A stretch of DNA of 64,000 nucleotides from Diphasiastrum complanatum (taxonomy: Eukaryota > Streptophyta > Lycopodiopsida > Lycopodiales > Lycopodiaceae): assembly GCA_029204225.1 (NCBI GenBank), contig CM055103.1:4382114-4446113 (forward strand), in the 5' to 3' direction. Shown piece after piece: positions 34,710 to 45,700 of the stretch. The notes under the pieces are model-generated. The model saw nothing but the letters and a program-made list of their open reading frames with translations, did not search any database and was not told where the DNA came from. The first letter of the stretch is position 1, and each line of letters begins with the position of its first letter. The translations under genes and the position numbers were made by a program.

Positions 34710-37700
34710 ATGGACAAGCTTGATGGAGCCAATTACCATCTGTGGAAATTTAAGATGAAAATAGTGCTAATGGCTAAAGAATTGTATGATGTTGTTACAG
34801 GTACAGAAGGAAAACCTGAAGCAGACGACGCAACAATCGCCAGATGGAAGCTGAAGGATGGAAAGGCTTTCGTGCTGATCATCCTCAACATTTTGGATAC
34901 TCAGATTGGCCATGTATCCGAGGCCCAGACATCCAAAGAAGTTTGGGACATCTTGAACACACTATACGAAGTGGGAGATATAGCTTCCAAGCTACATCTT
35001 AGGAAGAAATTTTACTCCCTCAAGATGGCGAATTGTGATTCCCTGCAGAATCACATCAACCAATTCAAGAACCTGTTGAAGCAAATGGTCACTGTCGGAT
35101 CTGTCATGGACGATCAAGATGCAGTGATGCAACTACTTACAAGCTTGCCAAGCTCATACAACAGTTGGGTGATGATCATTATGACACATCCAGAACTGAC
35201 TCTTTCGGGAGTCATTACAATGTTGTTGTAGGAAGACACGCGGAGGAACAAAGCCTCAAGTTCCTCAGCTGATTCTCATGCCTTGTACACCAACAAGAGC
35301 ACGACTAAGTAGAATAAGAAGAAAGACTTGAGCAATCAAAGCCAGACCAGAAACCAACACAACACAAAGAACAATCAAATCTGTAGACGAAGAAGAAGAT
35401 GTTCTGTAGATACTGTAAGTGAAACAACCACGAAATTCAAGACTACCGGATACTACAAGCAAAGAACAACAACAAGGGGCAGTCGAATCAAGTGGCAAAT
35501 GCAACTACAGAAACTCCACAACCCATTCAAGAAGCGGATCATGATGTCTTCATGACCAACCATCAAGGAGCATCTAGCGACAGTTCTTGGTTTCTGGATT
35601 CCGGTGCCACTCAGCATATGACCAGTCTCATTGGCTATTTCGAGTCTTATACACCCTACAGTACCAATAAATATATTCACGTTGGCGACAATAGCACACA
35701 AGCTATTAAAGGTGAAGATATTGTAAGATTAAGCTTTGCAAATGATATGTCTAGGCTAGTTTCTAAAGTCCTGTATGTACCAAACTTATCTACGAATCGG
35801 CTCTTTGTAAGCAGAATCATAGGGGATAGGCAAAAACCTAGCACTCAGAAAGAGGCATGGATACTTGTATAGATTAAGTCATTGCTTTCTGCCTCTAGTC
35901 AGGCGCTCAGTACTTCTATTCATGCAAATACAAGTTTACTTTGGCATTATAGACTTGGTCACTTGAATTATGCTACTGTACAATAAATGTCTAGACAATC
36001 TATTGTTCTTGATCTCGACTATCCTCATGATAAAGTTGAGTTACCTGTCTGTCAAGACTGTCTAGTTGGTAAACTGACTAGGAAACCATTTAGATCAAGC
36101 CATCAGCATACGGCTAGAGGATTGTTAGACATTGTACATTCAGACATTTGTGGCCCGATTAAAAATCCTTCGCTAAAGGACGTAAAGTGTTTTATAACTT
36201 TTATTGATGGATTTTTCAGAAGGATTATGGTGTAGTTTATAAAGAAGAAATCAGAAGCCTTCAATTGCTTCAAAATCTCCAAGGAGCATGCAGAAAAGGA
36301 GACTGGAAGGATGATCAAGGCCCTAAGGTTAGACAATGGTGGAGAATATACTCTACCGAGTTTAAGGAGTACTGCCAGAGCCAAGACATTGAGCAGCAAT
36401 TCATCACTCCTTACAGTCCTCAGTCTAATGGCTTGGTCGAGAGGAAGCACTGTACCTTGGTTGAATCAGCCAAATGTATGCTAGCACATGGATCGATGCC
36501 CAAGAGATTTTGAGTTGAAGCTATTTCCACTGCAGCTTACGTCCAGACCAGATGTTTGACCAAGGCCCTCTCAAGCAAGACATCCCATGTGGTGTGGACA
36601 AGCTCTAACCCTTATGTGAAGAACCTAAGAGTATTCGGATGCGTTGCCTACACGTAGATCCCAAAAGACATGATGAAGAAATTTGACTTCCAAGGTTTCA
36701 TGACCATCTTGATTGGATATACTTCATCTAATAACACATACAAGCTGTATGATCCTGATACCCAGCAAGTCTTGTACAGCCAGGATACAGTCTTTATCAA
36801 GGATCAGTTCGTCGACATCAAAGGCAAGGATATTGCTCCAGGAGAACCTTCATCACTTGCCATTGACATGACAATCCGAGCTTCTGGCTCAGGCGCGTCC
36901 ATTGTCGACCCACTATTTGACAACAAATCAAACGAAGACATTGTTGCTACCCAACAACAAGTCCCAAGAGTGGTTCATCAATCGACTCCTCCCAGAAGAT
37001 CAAGCCGAGTGCGCACATAGCCCACAAGGTATACTCCTGAGTCTGCATGTCTCTTGATATAGGAACCGACGACAATCGAAGAGGCACTCAGTCAACCAGA
37101 CTTTGATCTCTGGAGAGAAGCTATGGATAGAGAGTATTTCTCTCTGATCAATAACCTGACATGGTCGCTAGTTGAAGCTCCTATTGGCTGCAATATCATT
37201 GATTGCAAATAGATCTTCAAGATCAAATACAATGCCAATGGAGCAATTGATTGCAGGAAGGCAAGACTGGTAGCACGAGGATTCACTCAGATCCCGAACG
37301 TCGACTACAGTGAGACTTTCAGTCCAATGGTCAAGCATTTGTTGATCCGAGCCCTCCTGTCATACGCTGCAGCTGCCGACCTCGAAGTGCATCAACTTGA
37401 TGTGAAAACAGCCTATCTGAATGGAGTCATACAAGAAGATATCTACATGATCCAGCCCGAAGGATACGTTCTGGAAGGTATGAAAAATCATGTCTGTAAA
37501 CTCCACAAGGCATTCTACGGCTTAAAACAATCTGCCAGAGCTTGGTTTCACAAGATCAACACATTCCTCATCGAACAAGATTTCCAACCAAGCACTGTTG
37601 ATTGCAACGTGTATTCCAAGTCGGTGCAGCAATCCTTCATTATCATCACCTTATACGTGGATGATACGTTGCTTTTCAGCAACAATACCAATTTAGTCAA

Positions 37701-38010
37701 GGATTCTAAGCAGATGCTGTTTTTAGAGTTCGACATGATTGATCTGGGCGAAGCTCACTTCTGTCTGGGCATTCAGATTCATAGAGACAGAGTGAGACGA
37801 CTGATTTATATCACTCAACAAATGTATCTTCACAATGTTCTTAATAGATACAATCTAATGAATTGTAACTTAGCTCACTCACCGATGGATCCAGACGTGC
37901 ATTTGTCAAAGGACCAATGTCCCCAGACCAAGTAGGAAGAGGAGTAGATTAGAGAATATCCCTATCGATTGATACTTGAATCTCTCATGTATGCAATGGT
38001 CTGTACAAGA
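34710..38010 (+). pseudogene. copia gag-pol, multiply broken
   Basis: Gag begins MDKLDGANYHLWKFKMK at 34710 and runs open for 173 codons (UBN2 type). The protease is seen at 35492-35872 (WFLDSGATQHMT), GAG-pre-integrase at 35935-36110 (LLWHYRLGHLNYATV) and integrase at 36110-36515 (DIVHSDICGPI, TPYSPQSNGLVERK), with a stop in place of a tryptophan and frameshifts. The linker is at 36670-37020 and the reverse transcriptase at 37080-38010, with LDVKTAYLNG, ITLYVDDTLLFS near 37645-37680 (YVDD kept) and LIYITQQMYLHNVLN. RT has several TAG/TGA breaks. At about 38010, in the conserved MYAMVCTRP segment, it runs into a different copia integrase. RNase H and 3' LTR are lost. Confidence 0.87.
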
Positions 38011-38786
38011 CCAGGCCATATGAACTCAATGGCACTTTACCAAGCAAGCCATCATGGAGCAATTACAGGGGTCAGCATCTCAAATGCGAACAATACAACC
38101 ACCTGTGATGCATGTCTGAAGGGTAAGATGTCTTGCACACCATTTGTCAAAGACTCCTATAGAACGACCAAGATTCTGGAGTTAGTGTATTCTGACATTA
38201 GTGGGCCTTTCAATGTGATCTTAGTAGGAGGCTCGAAATATTACATAACCTTCATTGATGATTATAGTAAATTTGCCAGAGTGTATTTTATTCAGAATAA
38301 ATCAGAAGCATTTGATAAATTCACAGAGTATGTGAATTGGACAGAGAGATGCATTGGCAACAAAGTGAAGCAGATCAGGATAGATTGAGGTGGCGAATAC
38401 ATCTCGAATCGCTTCACTGACTTCTGCAATGATCGTGGTATCATTCACAGAAGGACTGCAGCTTACACACCGCAGCACAACGGTGTTGCAGAGAGAAAGA
38501 ATAGAACTTTGATGCAAGCTGTCAGATGCATAATGGCCTACTCGAAAGCTCCAAGAGTACTGTGGACTGAGGCAGTAGCTATAGCTGCATATATTCAGAA
38601 TAGGATAGGGAAGTCAAGTGTCCCTCACACGACACCACACATATTATGGTGGGGTAGAAAGCCCAACCTGTCTCACATCAAAATCTTTGGCTGTGCAGCT
38701 TATGCACATATCCTTGATAAGTTTCAAAAGAAGCTTGATGAGAAAGCTGAACAAGGATATCTGGTAGGATATGACAACAATACTCT
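38011..38786 (+). pseudogene. second copia integrase, fused behind the RT
   Basis: From about 38011 the same open frame (37969-38388) changes from RT to a GAG-pre-integrase tail (CDACLKGKMSCTPF) and an integrase core (LVYSDISGPF, YYITFIDDYSKFARVYF, then GGEYISNRF and AAYTPQHNGVAERKNR). It continues to a GYLVGYD end near 38770. One TGA at about 38386 breaks it. The order RT then integrase is the reverse of copia order, so this is a junction of two elements. It ends where a minus-strand gag fragment starts. Confidence 0.8.
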
Positions 38787-39027
38787 TGCCAACTTCCTTG
38801 AGAAGTTCATTGGTAGCATTCATCTTGATCATATATAGAGCTCTTTTGGCCCTCTTGTCATACTTCAATTGTTCTTGTTGTGTTTCTAGCCTCTCCTCCA
38901 AACCTACAACAATATCCAAAACATCATTCGTCTCAAGAAGTGATTCCATTCTCACTTTCCACAATGAATAGTTGCTTGAGGTAAGTCTATCATTGCCTTC
39001 CAACATGTATCCACTTGATGTAGCCAT
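38787..39027 (-). pseudogene. copia gag N-terminal fragment
   Basis: The minus-strand ATG at 39027-39025 opens MATSSGYMLEGNDRL and continues to MIKMNATNELLKEVGK, about 80 codons. It is the same gag type as at 2046-2542 (compare KMNVSNEILREIG). It is cut at 38787 by the plus-strand integrase. The stretch to its right, 39028-39330, would be its leader and shows no other signal. Confidence 0.75.
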
Positions 39028-39330
39028 GTGGCAATGACCTGATCCTTCTCTTTCATTTTGTTCCAATGCACAAAGCACTCTTTTGAAATACAAAAAATGT
39101 TTCCAAAAAGAAATCACAAAGATATGGAACCTCTCAATTTTTTCTACCACTTATATCTAGCAAATCAACACATAGAATGTAGAAATCTTGATCAACCTAT
39201 GATCTATCCTCAATCTAATGACTCTTGCCACTTCCTAAGATTGAAAAATACTCTAATGAAGTTCAGTAACCTCACAAAATAGAGATCCAATAAAAATTAG
39301 GGTTTTGACAAAATCACAAAAATTGAATAT

Positions 39331-41140
39331 TTCAAATTCTACATGCAATTGCTTAATAGTCTCAAGTGCTGTGAGACAAGTTAAATCATTTTTGGGATTT
39401 ACGGTTTTCTTTCGAAGATTTATTGAGGATTATGCTAAAGTAGCAGCACCGCTCAATAATCTAACAAAAAGAATTGTTAATAAAATGGAAAAGAGGAGTC
39501 AACTTAGTCTTGGAATGAGGAATTGAATTGGTGTTTTGAAAAACTTAAAACTCTGGTTGTTTCAGCTCCTGTGTTACAAATTGTAGATAAAAAAATTTAC
39601 CTTATATCGTGAGGACTGACAAAAGTAATACTGCAATTGGAGCGGTTCTCTTCCGAAATGATAGGCCACTAGTGTTTGAAAGCAAAAAATTCACTAGTCT
39701 TCAGTTGCGTTATACTACTCAAGAAAAATAATCATTTGCTATTATCCATGCACTTAAACTTGGAGACATTACTTGTCTGATAGCAAGTTTATAGTGTATA
39801 CAGATCACCAGTCTCTTAAGTATTTTTGCAATCAACATGATCTTTGGGAGAGAAAAGCTCGATGGGCCGAATTGATGCAAGAATTTGATCATGAAATCAG
39901 CTATATAAGAGACAACTTGAATCAAGTTGCAGATGCTCTTAGTCGGATCGGTGAACTGAACGGATTGTCATTCACCCAGATTTCCATGGATCTATATCTT
40001 TCGATGAGAGAAAAATATTAAAATGATTCTCATTTTGGTTGTCTTTGGAACATTGTTTGGACCGGAAGAAATGAGGACAATGTTGAGTCAAGTTCAGAGG
40101 GGTCTCAACAAACAAAGAAAGATGAGAAAATTATAGAACAATATATCATTCGAAATGGATTGTTATTTTGGAATGGAAAGGTTTGTGTACCTGGTGATGA
40201 TGAGATCAAACATAAGATTTTGTTTGAATGTCACAAATCTCACCTGTTGCCTCCTCTCCTCAGCACCAAATCATGGACACGCAACTCCCAGTGCAATCAC
40301 CTGCTCGACGTTCTAGATCTCCGTCCCCATCAGGACCACCTCTAGTTCCTATAGCTTCTGTGGTGGCCATCCACCCACAGGCAACAGTTTCGGGGGAGGG
40401 AGAAAGGGAACAGCCTACGACTACACGAGCAGAAGACACAATTGCAGCTAATCCTACTCACGAAGACACAACATAATGAATAAGAGAAACTGAATCTATT
40501 CAAGTGCCGCAAGTAATAGTGGAAGTTCAAGAAAGCCCAATGGCCGAAGAGAAAGTTGAAGACCCCTGTACTCTAAAGCAAGACGGTTTCATCAATGTAG
40601 ATGCTCTTGAATACTTCGATGAAGGTGATCTTGTAGAAGAGGAGCTGGAGACAATTCTAGAGGTAGTTGCACCAGTCTCATCGCTAACTTCCACCACTGC
40701 CACCATTGTGCAGGACATCCCAATATACACAAGACTTTTGAGTTAGTCATAAGAGAGTTTAATTGGCCAAAACTCAAAACATACGTCGAGTCATATGTGA
40801 TTACATATAAGCCCTATCAACTAGCAAAGGTTGAACAACTTAAGGCTGGTGGTTTGTTGCATCTATTGGATATCCTTGATAAGAGATGAGAAAACATATC
40901 GATGGATTTTGTAGTTGGACTTCTGAAGACCCAACAACCAAATGATTCTATTTGGGTTGTTGTGGACAAGTTAACTAAGTTAGTTGCATTCATACTGGTT
41001 AAGTCAACTGCTAAGGCTTCTGATTTAGTCTAGATCTTTGTTGAAAGATTATTTCGATTATATGGACTGTCGAGTGTTGACATTGTTAGTGATAGAGATC
41101 CTAAGTTCACAGGTCACTTCTGGTCAGCACTGAAAATAAT
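39331..41140 (+). pseudogene. chromovirus-like gypsy RT end, RNase H and integrase
   Basis: Begins in the RT connection (VKSFLGFTVFFRRFIEDYAK). RNase H follows (39640-39960: FIVYTDHQSLKYF, NQVADALSRI), then the integrase zinc-finger region (40150-40245) and, after a foreign segment, the integrase core (40716-41140: KTFELVIREFNWPK, ISMDFVVGLLKTQQ, DSIWVVVDKLTKLV, VSDRDPKFTGHFW). Stops and frameshifts are few but fatal. The sequence differs clearly from the two gypsy elements above and looks like the lineage with KTFELV/SMDFIVGLP signatures. LTRs, gag and protease were not found. Confidence 0.85.
40246..40715 (+). other. foreign insert in gypsy integrase, with an acidic open frame
   Basis: About 470 bp separates ECHKSH from HPNIHKTFEL of the integrase. 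It holds a frame (40228-40746) with one stop pair at 40474-40485. The encoded stretch is rich in serine, proline and glutamate (RRSRSPSPSGPPLVP, then VEDPCTLKQDGF and DLVEEELETILEVV). I do not recognise it. No terminal repeats or target duplication were seen. It could be captured host coding sequence or linker of another retroelement. Confidence 0.5.
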
Positions 41141-41233
41141 GATTCGTAAGAGAGAATTGATAGCATAAAGAAGAATTTTCCTATAGGAAGGTCTTCGGTC
41201 TATTTAGCCCTTGGGAACGCGCCCTACTACTCC

Positions 41234-41595
41234 ATTCTTTTGGTGATTCATTGCCATGTCTTCTCATTCTACAGTTGCTTCCCATTCCTTGGCTCGGGGG
41301 TGAAGATTTTGGAGATTGATCGGTTGCTTCTACTTGGTTGGGTGGTTTGCTCCACAGCGTGTTCTCTTGTGTTTTGTCTTGTAAGTAGGCTTTGAGGAGC
41401 TTTCCCTTACATTGATTCTTTTGGTGATTCATTGCCAGGTCCTCTCAATCTACTCTTGCTTCCTATTCCTTGGCTCGAGGGTGAAGCTTTTGGAGATTGA
41501 TCGGTTGCTTCTACTTGGTCGGGTGGTTTGCTCTACAGTGTGTTCTCTTGCATTTTGTCTTGTAAATATGATCTTGAGAAGCTTTCCCTTACAAG
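41234..41595. repeat. tandem duplication, 181-bp unit
   Basis: Two adjacent copies, starting ATTCTTTTGGTGATTCATTG at 41234 and 41415. They share TTGGAGATTGATCGGTTGC and TTTTGTCTTGTAA, with about 90 percent identity by eye. Confidence 0.9.
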
Positions 41596-41865
41596 TAACA
41601 ACTATTATAATGACCTAACAAGGACTCAGATATGTCCATAAATGTCATGATGATGAAGTGTCTGCTATTTATTGAAGAATGGTCAAACTTGCACAAAATT
41701 ATAGCTCCTAAAAGGTCTCCATTGAAATGAGTAAAAGTTTCAATACTCAAAATAAGCTCAGTAACTAGAGTGTTACAAGCAAAGGTTTATAAAATCTATT
41801 GGAACTTTATATAGGCTTTATGGGTACATTGTGCAATCCTCACCACCACTATTTTTGCTTAAATA

Positions 41866-41987
41866 TTTTTCTCTTTTAAAGTAGAGAGAACACTCATACT
41901 TCCGTTGTGGGTGTGCTTAACTTGTGTTTTTCTCTTTTAAAGTAGAGAGGGCACTCATACTCCCTTTGTAGGTGTGCTTAGTTTTAG
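41866..41987. repeat. tandem duplication, 61-bp unit
   Basis: Two copies of a unit starting TTTTTCTCTTTTAAAGTAG (41866 and 41927) and containing ACTCATACT and GGTGTGCTTA. Confidence 0.85.
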
Positions 41988-42356
41988 CAACTTGTGCATT
42001 CCCTGCACCATGTTAGGGAGTGCATCTATGGTAAAAAACAAAGAAAAAATTATACCAAGGCTTTGCAACGGCGATGATTGCACCAACGCACTCCATGACA
42101 TGATGCAAGGAGTGCACATGTGCTAAGATTAAGCAAAGGCCTCCCTTTGTATGTTGCATTGGTGGAAGAATTGCATGTCTCTTCAAGCTGTCACCCATTT
42201 GCAAAAGAAAAAGCTAAAAACATGGTTAAAAAAATATAGCCTCAAAAAATATATAAACACTTTTTGTGGTAAATGCCCATAAGCAACTATATGGGCGCAA
42301 GCAACTTATATTATATAGATATAATAAAGTGCATGGGGCTTTAAGGTAACCCCCTT

Positions 42357-42367
<11 letters not shown>

Positions 42368-42409
<42 letters not shown>
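42368..42409. repeat. (GA)n microsatellite
   Basis: About 21 uninterrupted GA units after a short GT run, 320 bp upstream of the TPP2 start codon. Confidence 0.95.
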
Positions 42410-42411
<2 letters not shown>

Positions 42412-42728
42412 CAGATTCCACAAGAAGAGAGGAGGGCTTACCTTTACATTTCTATTCCTCCCTTGGAGATCTTCCAGGAGGCTTTTCATCTACTCGAGGG
42501 GATCCGTGAGGGGACTCGTGAGGACTTGAAAAGGCTCGGCGTTGCTTGCAATCCACAGGTCCTTGGCTCCTGATTGCTACTCCACAGCTGCTGCTGCTAC
42601 TTAAATCATTGCTTTTTCCCAATTGGGTTCTACTGTTCATCACCTTTGGTTGCACAGATTCATTCAGCCAGTTCAGTTTTTAAGCAGGGAAGCGTCTTGC
42701 ATACATCTTTCTGTAGAAGTGGGCTCAT

Positions 42729-45700
42729 ATGCCCACCTCTATTTACTCTTCTTTTTGCTCTTTTATACCTCTCACTCACTTTTCCGTAGCATTTTCGAAG
42801 TTGGGCTTAGTTAAAGCCAGCAGCTTTGTTAGCCATGTGGCTGGCAAAAATCTGCAGTTACCAAAAGTAAAGACTTCAGTAAAAAGCAGCGGTCCGCTTA
42901 TGCTGGATATTTTTGATAATTGTGAGAAAGAGAGTTTTTTGGGGATGCCTGTCATCCAAGAAGACAAGCCTAGACTGGAGGATCTGTCTCATGAGAAAAT
43001 AGACACGTCTACATTTTTGGCTGGTCTAATGCCCAAGAAAGAAATTGGAGCTGACAAATTTTTAGAGGCTTATCCTCATTGTGATGGACGGGGCATCGTG
43101 ATTGCTATCCTGGGTAAGCAAAGGAGTGTTTTTGGTAGTGGGTTTTGTATTAGTAAGCAGTATTGCCTCTGTAAGTTCGTACGAGCATGCGAGTGGTTGA
43201 GTGGTTGAAGTATGCCAAAATTTGCCGTACTTGCATGCCACAATATAGTGATAGGTGAAACTATATACAACGCAATACAAAAAATATCAATAAATAAAAT
43301 CTAGTGATAGATCTAATCATGATGTCTAGAGATTTGTTAATGATTTAGTTGTAGTAAATGAAGTCAGATCTTAATAATGCATGAAGGCTGAATCAACTCA
43401 CTTTTGGATGTGTTTAGTCTTCATTTTTTTAATCAGACTAGCGTTTGCCAGTTCTAAAAGTTTTTACAATTGTTGATAGTTAAGTGGTAGGACATACAAT
43501 TGTTGATAGTTAAGTGGTAGGACATACTCCTATGAGACTTTGTGGAATACAAAATGTGACTAGGAATAGATGAACATTAACTATCCTTGTTCTATCAATG
43601 TGTGTGTTGTGAGGCTAATCATTACTCTTTGAAGTCTTTTCTAAGGTTTTTTACATCAGTTTGTTGTTTGCATTGGTAGTAATTGAATTAAGATGATGTG
43701 AATAAGATGGTTTTAGAGTGACTTGCATGAGAAGTAATTAATAGTCCTGTAAAGTGTGGAAGGTGACATGAATTGACCCATTGCTGATCTTTTTGGCTGT
43801 AAAAAGGTTCGATTCTTAATTGTTTCTAGAAGAAGCATTTGCAGGTTTATTGCAGTTAGGTTGACTTTGATTTTTGAGTTAAGTTGTTTCATTGTTGAGG
43901 TTTCAAAGATCTCTTATTCTCTGCCTGCTTAGTCAAACCAAAAATCTTCATCTTCTATTTTTTTTAAAATGACTTTAAGTCAGTCCTAGCGAAGGTAGAT
44001 AGAACTTCTAAGTAGTTCTCATCTCTTATGTGAACTATAATCAAAGTTTCTTAGACTCCAAATCAAGGTTACATCGAACCGCGGTTTGAACCGCGAACCG
44101 CGGTTCAAACCACTGAATCGTTAGGTACCGGTTCGAACCGGTTCTGCTGCATTTTTGGCCCTCATGGTTTCTGGCAGCCTTGGATCTAATCAAGAATGTA
44201 TCATAGTGTTTTTTTGTTATCTATATCTTATTTGAATCGTTAAACAAAAGACTAGAACCTTGTATTAAGCTCCTACCAAATGATTTGAAAAAACCCCTAA
44301 TCTCTTTCGAATCTCACAAGAAAAGCAAAAAGAATAGGGGGGAGATTTCAGATTTTCAGAGTATCGGCATGTTGGAATCGAGGTTCAAATTGAGAATCAA
44401 TTTAAAAAAATGTTCGAACCTTTTCCCGATTCGAACCGAGCTAGCTGGTTTTAATCAGTTCGAATCGGTTCGAATCGCCCGATTCGAATCGGCTTGTAAC
44501 CTTGCTCCAAATCGTAATCTTTTGACTTCAGCTCATATTTGACAAAGCCTGCTCATGTGAGGAATGCCCTGAAAGAGCCTAGTCTCCACATACAACTGGT
44601 GTGAGGAGATCCGGAGCTGTTCCAATGTAAATTGGAGTCACTGTGAGAGTCCACTATCCAGATAACGAGGTAAAATTGGGACGTTGACAATATTCAGCTC
44701 GAGGAAATTGGAACGATAGAAATCTGGTTTGACCCCAAGAGGTCCCTGCCATGTGTGTAGGCACCGAGAAGCTTGGGAGTACCATGATAACCGATGATCC
44801 TGATGATGAAGCTGCTGAGAAGAAAGAAGAGCTATGTGTAACGTGGAATTTTAAGACTCGTAAACCTATGGATATATGTAATCAACATGAAAGTAGCCTC
44901 AACCCGAAGTGGCATGACAAAAAACTCAGCAAGGATAATTTGTTGAGGAATGGAGGGCTTGGCCCGGATCGTACATGCAAGCATCGTGACCTGTAGATGA
45001 GAATAGTAGTCCACTCTTCCTCAGGAATCTCTGTACACGAAGCCTCTATTGCATTATAATGTTTGCTCGAACCATGGTTCGGTTTGAACTGCTGTTTGCT
45101 TAAAAATTCTTGTATTTGCAGCTGGGGCCTGATTGTTTCCAAAACATGTTTTCGGAGAGGAGAGGAGAGGAGAGGAGAGAAGAGGGGAGGAGAGGAGAGG
45201 GAGTGAGAGAAGAGGAGAGAGGGAGTGCGAGAAGAGGAGGTAGTGAGAGAAGAGATTAGAGGAGAGGGTGCGTTTTGCCATTTGGTTTAGATTTTGCCAT
45301 TGAGAGTTGAAACTTGAGAGAAGCATCGATAAAATGATCAATCATCATTGGAATCTAGAGGTTGAGAGATATCCACTTTTCACTAGACACATGAAACAAA
45401 TTTGGGGCAATTATGGATTTAAACAAGAGGGTGATGGGACATTTTAGATCTCGATTCTTAGGAGAATTTATTCAAGATGGATCTACAATACTATAGATGT
45501 GAATTTTGAAACAAGGAGGCCCACTTTCACCTACATTCTTCAATCTAAAGTTTATATCAATCAGTTGGAGTCGGTGATACAGTATTTTGTCGTGACTCGT
45601 GACTCGTCTAGGGGAGATGTTGGTCTCCACTCTAATATACGATATCCACATCGAAAGAGGGGCCCCGACTAGTGCTATGATGAATTATGAAACATTGCCT

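Larger units (their letters stand above)
41141..42728 (+). other. upstream region of TPP2
   Basis: No gene recognised between the gypsy remnant and TPP2. It holds two tandem duplications and a GA microsatellite (listed). The transcription start of TPP2 must lie here, but no TATA box could be picked with confidence. Confidence 0.5.

Noticed and set aside
44751-44996. Small gene in TPP2 intron 1
   Set aside because: 81 codons with no recognised motif, and no promoter or splice evidence.
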